Shown: positions 1-6,316, counted from the first letter of the stretch. The stretch is 6,316 nt of DNA from JAAERC01 sp965602655 (GCA_965602655.1 CBFCZE010000150.1:1-6316), one strand, 5' to 3'. Notes: generated from the letters alone by a model not told the origin. Translations and numbers: made by a program.

Positions 1-548
1 ATGAACCGACAATGGACCGGGCACCGTATATTTATCTCTATCCCGAAACTCAGACAGATATCAGCGTGGAACTCGGCCTGGTTCAGGGCGGACAGATTAT
101 AGAATCGGAACCGCCGTACAACGGCGGCTGGAATGTAAATGTTACTCCTGATGGAACAATCGATGAGACTTATGATTATCTGTATTATGAATCACTGCAA
201 CCGGTCCCGCTCGATTATAGATACGGCTGGGTTCTCGACGGAACCGATCTTGAGAGTGAATTAAGAAACCTTCTTTCAAGTCTCGGCTTCATCGAAAAGG
301 AAATAAACGATTTTATCGAATTCTGGATTCCCAAACTCGGCGATGCCGACTATTACGCGGTTTATCCGCAGGATGTCGAATCATTTGTTACCCTGAATAT
401 TACGCCCCAGCCCGATAATATTCTGAGAACTTTACTTCTTATTCGACCTTTAGCGTATGAGATCATCATTCCAATCCCGCCCGAACCTGAAGTATTCACG
501 CGCGATGGTTTCACTGTTGCCGAGTGGGGCGTTATCTGGCTGAAATAA
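1..548 (+). CDS. 3' part of the first tandem paralogue: C-terminal IYLYPE...EWG domain protein (5' end outside window)
   Basis: The reading frame is open from the left edge. The codons before the ATG at 12 read Glu-Pro-Thr and align with the Glu-Thr-Met linker before the same domain in the third copy, so this ATG is an internal methionine, not a start. From base 21 the protein matches the C-terminal domain of the two downstream genes, at roughly 55-60% identity by eye. Shared blocks are APxIYLYPET, ESEPPYNxGW, NVTPxG, YxYLxYE, DGTDLExELR, the acidic-aromatic NDFIEFWIP, VYPQDVES, PxPDxxLRT and RDGFTxxEWG. The family is one I recognise as widespread and uncharacterised, so no activity can be assigned. 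The upstream portion, presumably a lipoprotein signal peptide and beta domain as in the other copies, is outside the window. The usual EWGG ending is EWGV here. A 39 bp spacer separates it from the next copy, which implies co-transcription. Confidence 0.85.
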   Translation, partial: EPTMDRAPYIYLYPETQTDISVELGLVQGGQIIESEPPYNGGWNVNVTPDGTIDETYDYLYYESLQPVPLDYRYGWVLDGTDLESELRNLLSSLGFIEKEINDFIEFWIPKLGDADYYAVYPQDVESFVTLNITPQPDNILRTLLLIRPLAYEIIIPIPPEPEVFTRDGFTVAEWGVIWLK

Positions 549-572
549 TAAATGCATATAATTTTTATTATA

Positions 573-579
573 GAAAGGA
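573..579 (+). promoter_or_regulatory. Shine-Dalgarno site deciding the start of the second copy
   Basis: GAAAGGA lies 8 nt before the ATG at 588. It supports that start over the in-frame ATG at 552, which is only 3 nt after the preceding stop, has no such site, and would put 12 extra residues before the lipoprotein signal peptide. Confidence 0.7.
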
Positions 580-587
580 TTTATAAA

Positions 588-1742
588 ATGAAAACCAGGT
601 TTTATTTACTGACCGCATTGCTGGTAATTGTGTCTTTATCAATTTTTCTATCTTGCGACAATTCAACGGGACCGAAAGACACTCACGAATTTCCAGCCGC
701 AATTGATAGTGTCGCCACCAATATTTCTTTATACGTTTATTCAGATGGCTGGGGAAATATCCTTGATATAATAGAGATGGCTACCGAGGATACAATCAGA
801 ATCGATATCTATGAAGAAAATCCATACAGCAATCCGGCCCAATATTACATATATGCGGAAGCCGACGGTTTCTATACCGAACTTTACCGCTGTGAAAAAG
901 GTGACACGATTAGAGTCGATCTTGATGCTGTTCCTCAGGTTGCCAACTCAGTAACGGGGGTTATTTTCGAACAGCAGGTTTATTTTGCCGATTGTTATTT
1001 TGCAGAAAAAGATATTGCTCTATCTGTTCCGGGGGGAACCTCCATATCAGGAACAACCGATAGTCTGGGACGGTATGGGTTCAGTAATTTGAGTGGAAAT
1101 TCCTATATTTTGTATTTTTCTAATTTTGATACGTTGAAGGTATTTAGTATTTCAAATACGGCCGGAACCGACTATGAAGATCTTTACTTCTTTTCGGATA
1201 TGCAGGTCGAGGCCCCCAATATTTATCTTTACCCGGAAACGACAAGCGATATAAGCGTAAATATTGATTTTCCCAATGGCGGGGAAATGATAGAATCGGA
1301 GCCGCCATACAATACCGGCTGGGAAGTTAATGTTACCCCGGAGGGAATTATCAATGGCCAGTATGAATACCTTTTTTATGAGATACGTCAATCGATACCC
1401 TTAAATCATCAATCCGGCTGGTTGCTGGATGGCACCGATCTTGAAAATGAATTGCGATATCTGCTTATGAACCTCGGCTATATTGGAAGAGAGATTGACG
1501 ATTTTATCGAATACTGGCTGCCGCGATTTGGAAGTACGCCGTTTCTGGCCGTTTACCCGCAGGATGTAGAGTCGATGATATCGGTCAATATTGAACCTTT
1601 ACCTGACGAATTTTTGAGAACAATATTCCTCTTCAGACCGCTGACCTCGCCGGTACAATTGCAGGAATTGCCGCTGCCGGATGCCATACAACGCGATGGC
1701 TTCACCGCTGTTGAATGGGGCGGAATATTGCTGGAAGAATAG
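588..1742 (+). CDS. Predicted lipoprotein, second tandem paralogue, with beta-rich middle and C-terminal IYLYPE...EWGG domain
   Basis: The 384-residue product begins MKTR, followed by a hydrophobic stretch (residues 5-22) ending Phe-Leu-Ser-Cys23. This is an acceptable lipobox for signal peptidase II, so the protein is probably lipid-anchored and exported. The mature end reads Cys-Asp-Asn-Ser-Thr-Gly-Pro. Residues ~30-205 look like one or two beta-sandwich domains. The segment TDSLGRYGFSNL (157-168) has the Gly-x-Thr-x-Asp-x-x-Gly-x-Tyr/Phe-x-Phe pattern typical of carboxypeptidase-regulatory-like folds. Residues 209-384 form the C-terminal domain (IYLYPET at its start, EPPYNTGW, DDFIEYWLP, VYPQDVES, GFTAVEWGG near the end). 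I recognise this as a family also present in Firmicutes, with no known function. The start is set by the Shine-Dalgarno site and by the matching MKT start of the next copy. It lies 39 bp after the first copy and 38 bp before the third, with no terminator visible between them. Part of the 3' end appears to have been homogenised with the third copy. Confidence 0.9.
   Translation: MKTRFYLLTALLVIVSLSIFLSCDNSTGPKDTHEFPAAIDSVATNISLYVYSDGWGNILDIIEMATEDTIRIDIYEENPYSNPAQYYIYAEADGFYTELYRCEKGDTIRVDLDAVPQVANSVTGVIFEQQVYFADCYFAEKDIALSVPGGTSISGTTDSLGRYGFSNLSGNSYILYFSNFDTLKVFSISNTAGTDYEDLYFFSDMQVEAPNIYLYPETTSDISVNIDFPNGGEMIESEPPYNTGWEVNVTPEGIINGQYEYLFYEIRQSIPLNHQSGWLLDGTDLENELRYLLMNLGYIGREIDDFIEYWLPRFGSTPFLAVYPQDVESMISVNIEPLPDEFLRTIFLFRPLTSPVQLQELPLPDAIQRDGFTAVEWGGILLEE
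1416..1645 (+). repeat. Near-identical tract in second paralogue (donor or recipient of a likely gene conversion)
   Basis: This 230 bp segment matches 2645-2874 without gaps and with 9 mismatches by hand count (about 96%). It includes uninterrupted matches of 46 bp (1497-1542) and 48 bp (1581-1628). The immediately preceding 204 bp (1212-1415 against 2441-2644) has about 42 mismatches, and the following 97 bp about 24. The tract encodes the segment from GWLLDGTD to FRPLTSP. It is a dispersed repeat within a tandem gene duplication, not a mobile element. Confidence 0.85.
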
Positions 1743-1767
1743 CAATAAATTATTTTTTATTTATAAT

Positions 1768-1775
1768 GGGGAGAG
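1768..1775 (+). promoter_or_regulatory. Shine-Dalgarno site deciding the start of the third copy
   Basis: GGGGAGAG lies 5 nt before the ATG at 1781, with its GGAG core 7 nt away. In-frame ATGs at 1715 and 1766 are rejected. The first lies inside the preceding gene and the second overlaps this site. Only the 1781 start gives a normal lipoprotein signal peptide aligned with the second copy. Confidence 0.75.
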
Positions 1776-1780
1776 ATAAA

Positions 1781-2971
1781 ATGAAAACAAATAGTTATTC
1801 ACTTATTGTTTTTCTGTTAATTCTATCATTAATCATAATTCTATCATGTAGCAATTCAACCGGCCCGGAAAATACTCACGAATTTCCGGCCGCAATTGAT
1901 AGTGTCGCCACCGATATTACACTTTATGTCTATGCCGATGCCAATATTATTGCGAGCGGAAAGAGATCATCAATATCTGAAATTCATGCTCCGATTGCAG
2001 TAATTGCTCTTGATACACTGGAATTGGCAACCGAGGGTTCAATTACAATAGATATTGAAAATTATAGTTCATACTTTATCTACGCTGAGGCAAACGGCTT
2101 TTATACCGAACTGCATTATTGCTTAAAAGGCGAGACAATTGATGTTGATCTCGATGCTGTCCCGGCTGTTCCAAATTCCATTACCGGTGTAATTTTTGAA
2201 AATCCCGGTTTTCCTCCCGATCGTTATTATGACGATTTGGAAATTGCTCTTACCGCCGCCGGAGGTGGTTCAATATTTGGGACTACTGACTCATTGGGTC
2301 GATATGGTTTCAGCAATCTTAGTAAATGTACATATTTTCTGCATTCCGATTCTTTTGGAATACCGAAATCGTTTGAGCTATCGAATACATCAGGGACCGA
2401 TTATACGGATTTACTTACCATGAGTGAAACGATGGTTTATGCGCCGAATATTTATCTTTATCCTGAAACGACAATTGACATAAGTGTCGATATCGATTTT
2501 CCCAACGGTGGGCGAATAGTGGAGTCCGAACCGCCATACAATTCCGGCTGGGAGGTAAATGTTACGCCAGAAGGAATTATTGATGAACAGTACGAATACC
2601 TATTTTATGACACTCGTCAATCAATATCCCTGAATCATAAATTCGGCTGGTTGCTGGATGGCACCGATCTTGAAAACGAATTGCGATATCTGCTTATGAA
2701 TCTCGGCTATGTCGGAAGAGAGATCGACGATTTTATCGAATACTGGCTGCCGCGATTTGGAAGTACGCCGTATCTGGCCGTTTACCCGCAGGATGTAGAG
2801 TCAATGATTTCGGTCAATATTGAACCTTTACCTGACGAATTTTTGAGAACAATATTCTTCTTCAGACCGCTGACTTCTCCGATACAGGTGGATGAATTGC
2901 CGCTCCCGGATGCTATCCAACGTAACGGCTTCACTGCTGTCGAGTGGGGAGGGATATTAATAACTGAATAG
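1781..2971 (+). CDS. Predicted lipoprotein, third tandem paralogue, with beta-rich middle and C-terminal IYLYPE...EWGG domain
   Basis: The 396-residue product starts MKTN and has a hydrophobic segment (7-22) ending Ile-Leu-Ser-Cys23, a lipobox-like end, so it is probably lipid-anchored. The mature end begins Cys-Ser-Asn-Ser-Thr-Gly-Pro, followed by THEFPAAIDSVAT, identical to the second copy. Residues ~30-215 are beta-rich, with TDSLGRYGFSNL (169-180) marking a carboxypeptidase-regulatory-like fold. After YVY this copy carries about 12 more residues than the second, in a Ser/Ile/Ala-rich stretch around residues 55-75. Residues 221-396 are the C-terminal domain of unknown function, ending GFTAVEWGG and a short tail. 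One cysteine (FYTELHYC, residue 114) is conserved with the second copy. It is the last gene of the array and is followed by a hairpin that could end the transcript. The 3' part, 2645-2874, is nearly identical in DNA to the second copy while its flanks are not. The function is unknown, and a surface-exposed or periplasmic role is inferred only from the anchor. Confidence 0.9.
   Translation: MKTNSYSLIVFLLILSLIIILSCSNSTGPENTHEFPAAIDSVATDITLYVYADANIIASGKRSSISEIHAPIAVIALDTLELATEGSITIDIENYSSYFIYAEANGFYTELHYCLKGETIDVDLDAVPAVPNSITGVIFENPGFPPDRYYDDLEIALTAAGGGSIFGTTDSLGRYGFSNLSKCTYFLHSDSFGIPKSFELSNTSGTDYTDLLTMSETMVYAPNIYLYPETTIDISVDIDFPNGGRIVESEPPYNSGWEVNVTPEGIIDEQYEYLFYDTRQSISLNHKFGWLLDGTDLENELRYLLMNLGYVGREIDDFIEYWLPRFGSTPYLAVYPQDVESMISVNIEPLPDEFLRTIFFFRPLTSPIQVDELPLPDAIQRNGFTAVEWGGILITE
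2645..2874 (+). repeat. Near-identical tract in third paralogue, partner of 1416-1645
   Basis: This is the counterpart of 1416-1645. The nine differences give only three amino-acid changes (Ile/Val, Phe/Tyr, Leu/Phe). The rest are silent, and silent sites are otherwise identical across 76 codons. Flanking codons of the same domain differ at many silent sites, so protein-level constraint alone does not explain the identity. Confidence 0.85.
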
Positions 2972-2998
2972 AATCAGAAGAACAATAGATATACTAAG

Positions 2999-3028
2999 CA
3001 CGGCAGACGTCCAGAAAAGTCTGCCGTG
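2999..3028. terminator. Hairpin between convergent genes, probable bidirectional terminator
   Basis: CACGGCAGAC (2999-3008) and GTCTGCCGTG (3019-3028) form a perfect 10 bp, GC-rich stem around a 10 nt loop (GTCCAGAAAA). A G-T wobble pair at 2998/3029 can extend it. It lies 27 bp after the last lipoprotein stop and 25 bp from the stop of the convergent membrane-protein gene, where a shared terminator would be expected. Neither side carries a proper run of T: the + side reads TAATTAAAATTG and the - side CTTAGTATATC. It may therefore be a weak or factor-assisted terminator, a 3'-end stabilising stem, or a dispersed intergenic palindrome. Confidence 0.6.
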
Positions 3029-3053
3029 TAATTAAAATTGGCTGAAATTAACA

Positions 3054-5069
3054 TTAATTAGCCTTAGCTAATCTGGGGATAAGTTTTTTCCCCATCAGTT
3101 CATAATATTCGGATAGCCGCAAATAATTTTCTTCTCCAGTGGCGGCATAGAGTCGTTTATAATACCCGATGCAAAAGCTGTGTAGCATATAATCATCGGG
3201 ATATTGAGATAACAGTTGAATCATAATCTGTTCGCTTTTTCCAATTTCGCCGGTGGACATGTGCGCCAGCCCCAAATGAATTTGTCCGAATATATTTTCC
3301 GGGTATTGCTCCGCAAACAGTTTAAAATTCACAAGCGCCGAATCAAAAACTTCTCTATAAAAATATCTTTGACCGATTTCAAAATATGTTTCAGCTATCC
3401 CGGCCGTAGGAATTCGGTAAAGAGAAATGACCTGATCACGAATAACGGATTGCACCACCAAAAGAGAGGAATTCAAAAATGGAAAATCTTTTTTAGCCCG
3501 TTTCCAGTTTTGGAAATCAGTGGCAATATGTGTAATCGGAAATCTCTCAAACAGATTCTGTTCAACATTAGATAAGCCAAAAACATAAATAACACTCTTA
3601 AGATTATTATCAATTGTCATCGCCGGCGCATACGGACCGGTAAATACTGCGTCGGCATCGACCAGTTGGGCCATTTCCTTATTATACCTATTCAGTAACT
3701 GACCCGATTCGGTCAATCCTTTGTAAAAATATCTGCCCTGATTAAAACAAATTGCCAGTAAAATCAATCCCAAAATAACCGCTGGCCATTTTTTAACCGT
3801 AAAGTTTTTCCGCTTGAGAAAAACGAAAAATATAACGGCTACTACAATTATTGCAATAAAAGCCGTCATTGGCATAATTTCTACCCCGACGCGGAATTTT
3901 GTCCCAAATGGCGCAAAAAAGATATAGGCTTGAGTAAAAAGATACCAAAATAAGAAAAATAACAAAGGCAAAGAAACCATCCGGTTGTGAAGAGATAATT
4001 TTATTTTATCAAATAAAACGTAATAAAAGGCATATCCGCAGATTGCTGAGCCGGGGAGAAAAAGAAACAGAACATATCGGATTGGACGATAATAGAAAGG
4101 CATCAACCCGGCCACTCCCGCCAATAACCAGGCAATGCAAAAAATAATCGGTACATGATTCTTATTAAATTCACCTGTAAACTTCACCGTTAAGATTGCC
4201 AGAATCAGGCTTGAGATAATAGAAAGGATAATGAATGGTGCAAATTCAACAATGCCTGATTCCCCACCATAGGTTATCAACGTTTTGAAAAAATTGGCCA
4301 GTGACATAAAACCGGGCGGTGTACCGTACATTCCGATCGTTTGCTCGGTATAATAATTGGTCAAAACAGAGATGTCATCGCCATAAAAAATAAAAATATA
4401 CAGAAGCGCTGAAACAATCATACTTCCGCATACGGTTACCGCCGGCAGAAAAATTTTGGAACGATACCTATATATTAAAACAAGAATTACCGGACCAATA
4501 AGAATAAATCCGAAAAGCTTCCCGGCCAGCGCCGCCAGCGCTATCAGGCCGCCGGTAAGAGCCTGTCCCCAAATTTTATCATAGTACTTCAAAAAAATAA
4601 AAGCAATCAGTCCCGATAGAAATATCAGACCGTTTTCGAGAAACGGAAAACGGCCGTAAAAAAAGAGGATTCCGTTTATTAAGAGAAATACTGCCGTAAA
4701 TAACGCTTCTCTCTTGCCGCGAAGATGATATAGACCAAAAATAAAAAATAGTAATCCGATCAGATGCAAAAATACGGACGCAAGATTAGCCGTTACACGG
4801 GAAATATCAAAACCTGAGAAAACCAGATATGATACTCCGGAGATAAGAGAATTTTTAAATACATCCCAGCGATGATAATCATACGGATTCCAATTATCGA
4901 ATAAAATCTCGTTTCTGGCCGAATGGGTCAGATGATACGGATCGGTTAGAAGTGATTGCCCGTGTCCCACATAAAAAAGCGGCGGATCATTTTCAAGACC
5001 GGCAAAGTGCAGCAGAATCAATCCAAAAATAACAACTGCACAAAAATGTATAATAATCTTTTTATACAT
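3054..5069 (-). CDS. Multi-pass membrane protein, GT-C (PMT/ArnT-like, family 39-type) glycosyltransferase with C-terminal TPR-like repeats
   Basis: The 671-residue product starts MYKKIII. About 12 hydrophobic segments cover residues ~2-24, 93-116, 121-139, 144-163, 171-199, 206-229, 276-296, 305-327, 329-353, 365-387, 398-418 and 427-443. The loop after the first helix contains TDPYHLTHSARN (residues 42-53) and then a Trp-rich stretch. It resembles the first periplasmic loop of PMT_2-type enzymes, which move sugars from polyprenyl-phosphate carriers to envelope acceptors. The acidic residue usual after the Asp is Pro here, so activity is uncertain. Residues ~445-555 form a soluble domain containing DAVFTGPYAPAM. 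Residues ~561-628 look like two TPR units (Ala/Tyr/Gly spacing, QYPEN and QYPDD ends). The ATG at 5069 is preferred because it gives a compact positively charged start to helix 1. An in-frame TTG at 5093 would add 8 residues, and neither start has a clear Shine-Dalgarno site. The gene follows the DUF885 gene closely and is probably in the same transcript. The substrate is unknown. Confidence 0.78.
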   Translation of the reverse strand: MYKKIIIHFCAVVIFGLILLHFAGLENDPPLFYVGHGQSLLTDPYHLTHSARNEILFDNWNPYDYHRWDVFKNSLISGVSYLVFSGFDISRVTANLASVFLHLIGLLFFIFGLYHLRGKREALFTAVFLLINGILFFYGRFPFLENGLIFLSGLIAFIFLKYYDKIWGQALTGGLIALAALAGKLFGFILIGPVILVLIYRYRSKIFLPAVTVCGSMIVSALLYIFIFYGDDISVLTNYYTEQTIGMYGTPPGFMSLANFFKTLITYGGESGIVEFAPFIILSIISSLILAILTVKFTGEFNKNHVPIIFCIAWLLAGVAGLMPFYYRPIRYVLFLFLPGSAICGYAFYYVLFDKIKLSLHNRMVSLPLLFFLFWYLFTQAYIFFAPFGTKFRVGVEIMPMTAFIAIIVVAVIFFVFLKRKNFTVKKWPAVILGLILLAICFNQGRYFYKGLTESGQLLNRYNKEMAQLVDADAVFTGPYAPAMTIDNNLKSVIYVFGLSNVEQNLFERFPITHIATDFQNWKRAKKDFPFLNSSLLVVQSVIRDQVISLYRIPTAGIAETYFEIGQRYFYREVFDSALVNFKLFAEQYPENIFGQIHLGLAHMSTGEIGKSEQIMIQLLSQYPDDYMLHSFCIGYYKRLYAATGEENYLRLSEYYELMGKKLIPRLAKAN

Positions 5070-5105
5070 TCGGATATTTATCAACCAAACCAATCGGTTA
5101 CTTTT

Positions 5106-6316
5106 TTATAAATCCATCAGTTGCCTTATATACTTCGGGGCTGGAGTTCCATAAGACAGCAGTTTATCATGGAAAGTCATAAAATCAAAACTATCACCGG
5201 CCTTGGTTTCATAATCTTTTCTGATATCATTAATCTCAATATTGCCCATATAGTATGTCGACAGTTGTGTCGATGACAAACAGGCCCGGCGCCATTTACC
5301 GGCCGCTTCACCATCTTCCTGAAAACCTTTGCTCATCATCAAATCCATCGCCTCTTCTTCGGTTATTCCGGTTGTATGAATCTTCTGATCGAGAATAACA
5401 TTGATAACCATCCGAAGCCGCATTTTAAGCATCTGCATTTTAAGCTCCGGTCCGCCTAATCCATTTTCAACCATAAGCTGTTCGGTATAAGTGGCCCAGC
5501 CCTCGGCAAAGGTTCCGCTGCCGTATATGGATCGGATAAGGGTCGGCGCCTTGAACCGATTGGAATGCGTGGCATGAAGATAGTGACCCGGCATCGCCTC
5601 GTGCACCGTCAGATTAACCAGCATATGGTTGTTATACTCGCGAAAATAAGAATTTACGCGATCTTCGTCCCATCTTTCAGGCGGCGGCGATATCGCATAA
5701 AGGGTCTTGCCCTTTTTTTCGAGTGGCCCGGGAGAATTACAATAGGCTACGGCTACACCACGTTCGAATTCCGGCATAACGACGATATCAATAGCATCAC
5801 CAAACAGAGTGACAAGTTTTTTCTCCCTGACAAAATCCTCGCACTCGCGAAGTTTCTCTCTGGCCAGTTCGACAATATTATTCTTTGATGGATGTTCATC
5901 GGCGAGCTTGTCCAGAACCATTTTGATAATTTGTTCTTTTTTTGTAAAAGTCGCATCAAACAACTCTTCCGAATAATATTTTTTAAACAATGGTACGGCC
6001 GTCTCATACATTTCATCGGTGACCGCCTCCAGTTCTTTCTCGGCGCGTCTTAGAAGTTCCTCTTTGGAAATATCCGAATCAAGAGAATAACGAAGTTTAA
6101 TCCGAAATATCTCATCTCCCAGCCTGAAATCTCCCTTCGAGCGGGGGAGAAGGTCATCCTGCAGCCAGGTTTTATATTCCTCGAGCGCCGTTACCGCCTG
6201 CTCTTGAACCGGTTTTATCTCTTCAATTAATTTTGGCACCTGCTCCAGATAGATATTCAAATCATCCCGAATAAGTGAAATTGTTCCGTCAATCTGAAGT
6301 ATCGCCGTCTCCGTAT
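5106..6316 (-). CDS. DUF885-family protein, putative zinc metallopeptidase (5' end outside window)
   Basis: The frame stays open to the right edge. The codons beyond the TTG at 6260 read on without a stop (ending ...TISLIRDD before Leu-Asn-Ile-Tyr), so that TTG is internal and about 403 C-terminal residues are visible. DUF885 proteins are usually around 550-600 residues, so some 150-200 N-terminal residues, including any signal peptide, are missing. The family signature HEAMPGHYLH (5574-5603) is an HE-x4-H candidate metal site. It is followed about 30 residues later by FAEGWATYTEQL, whose glutamates are likely further ligands or catalytic residues. Other family hallmarks are the AYCNSPGP and YAISPPP strands before the site, and the YYMGN...FHDKLLSYG C-terminal region. 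The protein probably cleaves peptides, but the substrate cannot be predicted. It is the upstream gene of a pair with the membrane glycosyltransferase. All visible key residues are present and the fragment looks intact. Confidence 0.88.
   Translation of the reverse strand, partial: TETAILQIDGTISLIRDDLNIYLEQVPKLIEEIKPVQEQAVTALEEYKTWLQDDLLPRSKGDFRLGDEIFRIKLRYSLDSDISKEELLRRAEKELEAVTDEMYETAVPLFKKYYSEELFDATFTKKEQIIKMVLDKLADEHPSKNNIVELAREKLRECEDFVREKKLVTLFGDAIDIVVMPEFERGVAVAYCNSPGPLEKKGKTLYAISPPPERWDEDRVNSYFREYNNHMLVNLTVHEAMPGHYLHATHSNRFKAPTLIRSIYGSGTFAEGWATYTEQLMVENGLGGPELKMQMLKMRLRMVINVILDQKIHTTGITEEEAMDLMMSKGFQEDGEAAGKWRRACLSSTQLSTYYMGNIEINDIRKDYETKAGDSFDFMTFHDKLLSYGTPAPKYIRQLMDL

Noticed and set aside
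12..14. ATG at 12 as the start of a complete 178-residue gene
   Set aside because: The frame is open upstream, and the residues before it align with the linker of the other paralogues, so it is an internal methionine of a truncated gene.
557..562. TATAAT sequence between first and second paralogue as a -10 promoter box
   Set aside because: No -35-like hexamer lies at the expected distance (534-539 reads ATCTGG), and the spacer is AT-rich enough for a chance match. The 39 bp gap fits an operon better.
1152..1391. 79-residue reading frame on the - strand inside the second paralogue
   Set aside because: It lies opposite a well-supported gene, has no recognisable domain, and no ribosome site was evident. 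It is a shadow frame.
2196..2423. 75-residue + frame inside the third paralogue
   Set aside because: It overlaps the conserved lipoprotein frame entirely and its protein shows no recognisable features.
1..2971. Tandem lipoprotein array as an insertion sequence or composite mobile element
   Set aside because: There is no transposase, terminal inverted repeat or target duplication. The repeats are explained by gene duplication and conversion.
3216..3575. 119-residue + frame opposite the TPR region of the membrane protein
   Set aside because: The - strand frame has coherent TPR and soluble-domain sequence. The + frame is low-complexity basic sequence typical of an antisense shadow.
5565..6016. 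Reading frames of 107 (+) and 87 (-) residues within the DUF885 gene
   Set aside because: Both overlap the DUF885 region around and upstream of the HEAMPGH motif and have no independent support.

Overview
The window (6316 bp, moderately AT-rich) looks like chromosomal DNA from an uncultivated or poorly studied Gram-negative bacterium, most plausibly of the FCB superphylum (Zixibacteria- or Marinimicrobia-like). This placement is an inference. It rests on lipoproteins whose mature ends begin Cys-x-Asn-Ser-Thr-Gly-Pro, on a GT-C membrane protein carrying C-terminal TPR-like repeats, and on a DUF885 protein. Clear purine-rich Shine-Dalgarno sites before the lipoprotein genes argue against Bacteroidota proper. 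No RNA gene, CRISPR array, transposase or phage gene was seen.

Layout. Positions 1-2971 (+ strand) hold a tandem array of three paralogous genes: the 3' end of one copy (to 548), then two complete copies (588-1742 and 1781-2971), separated by 38-39 bp AT-rich spacers. The complete copies encode predicted lipoproteins. Each has a signal peptide with Cys23, a beta-rich middle resembling carboxypeptidase-regulatory/Ig-like domains, and a C-terminal domain of about 176 residues running from APxIYLYPE to GFTxxEWGG. I recognise that domain as a widespread family without known function. An 82 bp convergent intergenic region (2972-3053) carries a perfect 10 bp-stem hairpin. The - strand then holds an operon read from right to left: a DUF885 putative metallopeptidase cut by the window edge (6316-5106), followed 36 bp later (or 12 bp, if a TTG start is used) by a multi-pass GT-C/PMT-like glycosyltransferase with C-terminal TPR-like repeats (5069-3054).

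How they work together. The three lipoproteins are probably co-transcribed and sit at the cell envelope, but the sequence does not show what they do. The DUF885 protein and the glycosyltransferase are probably co-transcribed, with no evident biochemical link. The most interesting observation is evolutionary. The two complete lipoprotein genes share a 230 bp tract at about 96% nucleotide identity (9 mismatches), sharply bounded by flanks at about 79% and 75%. This is the pattern expected from recent gene conversion between tandem paralogues.
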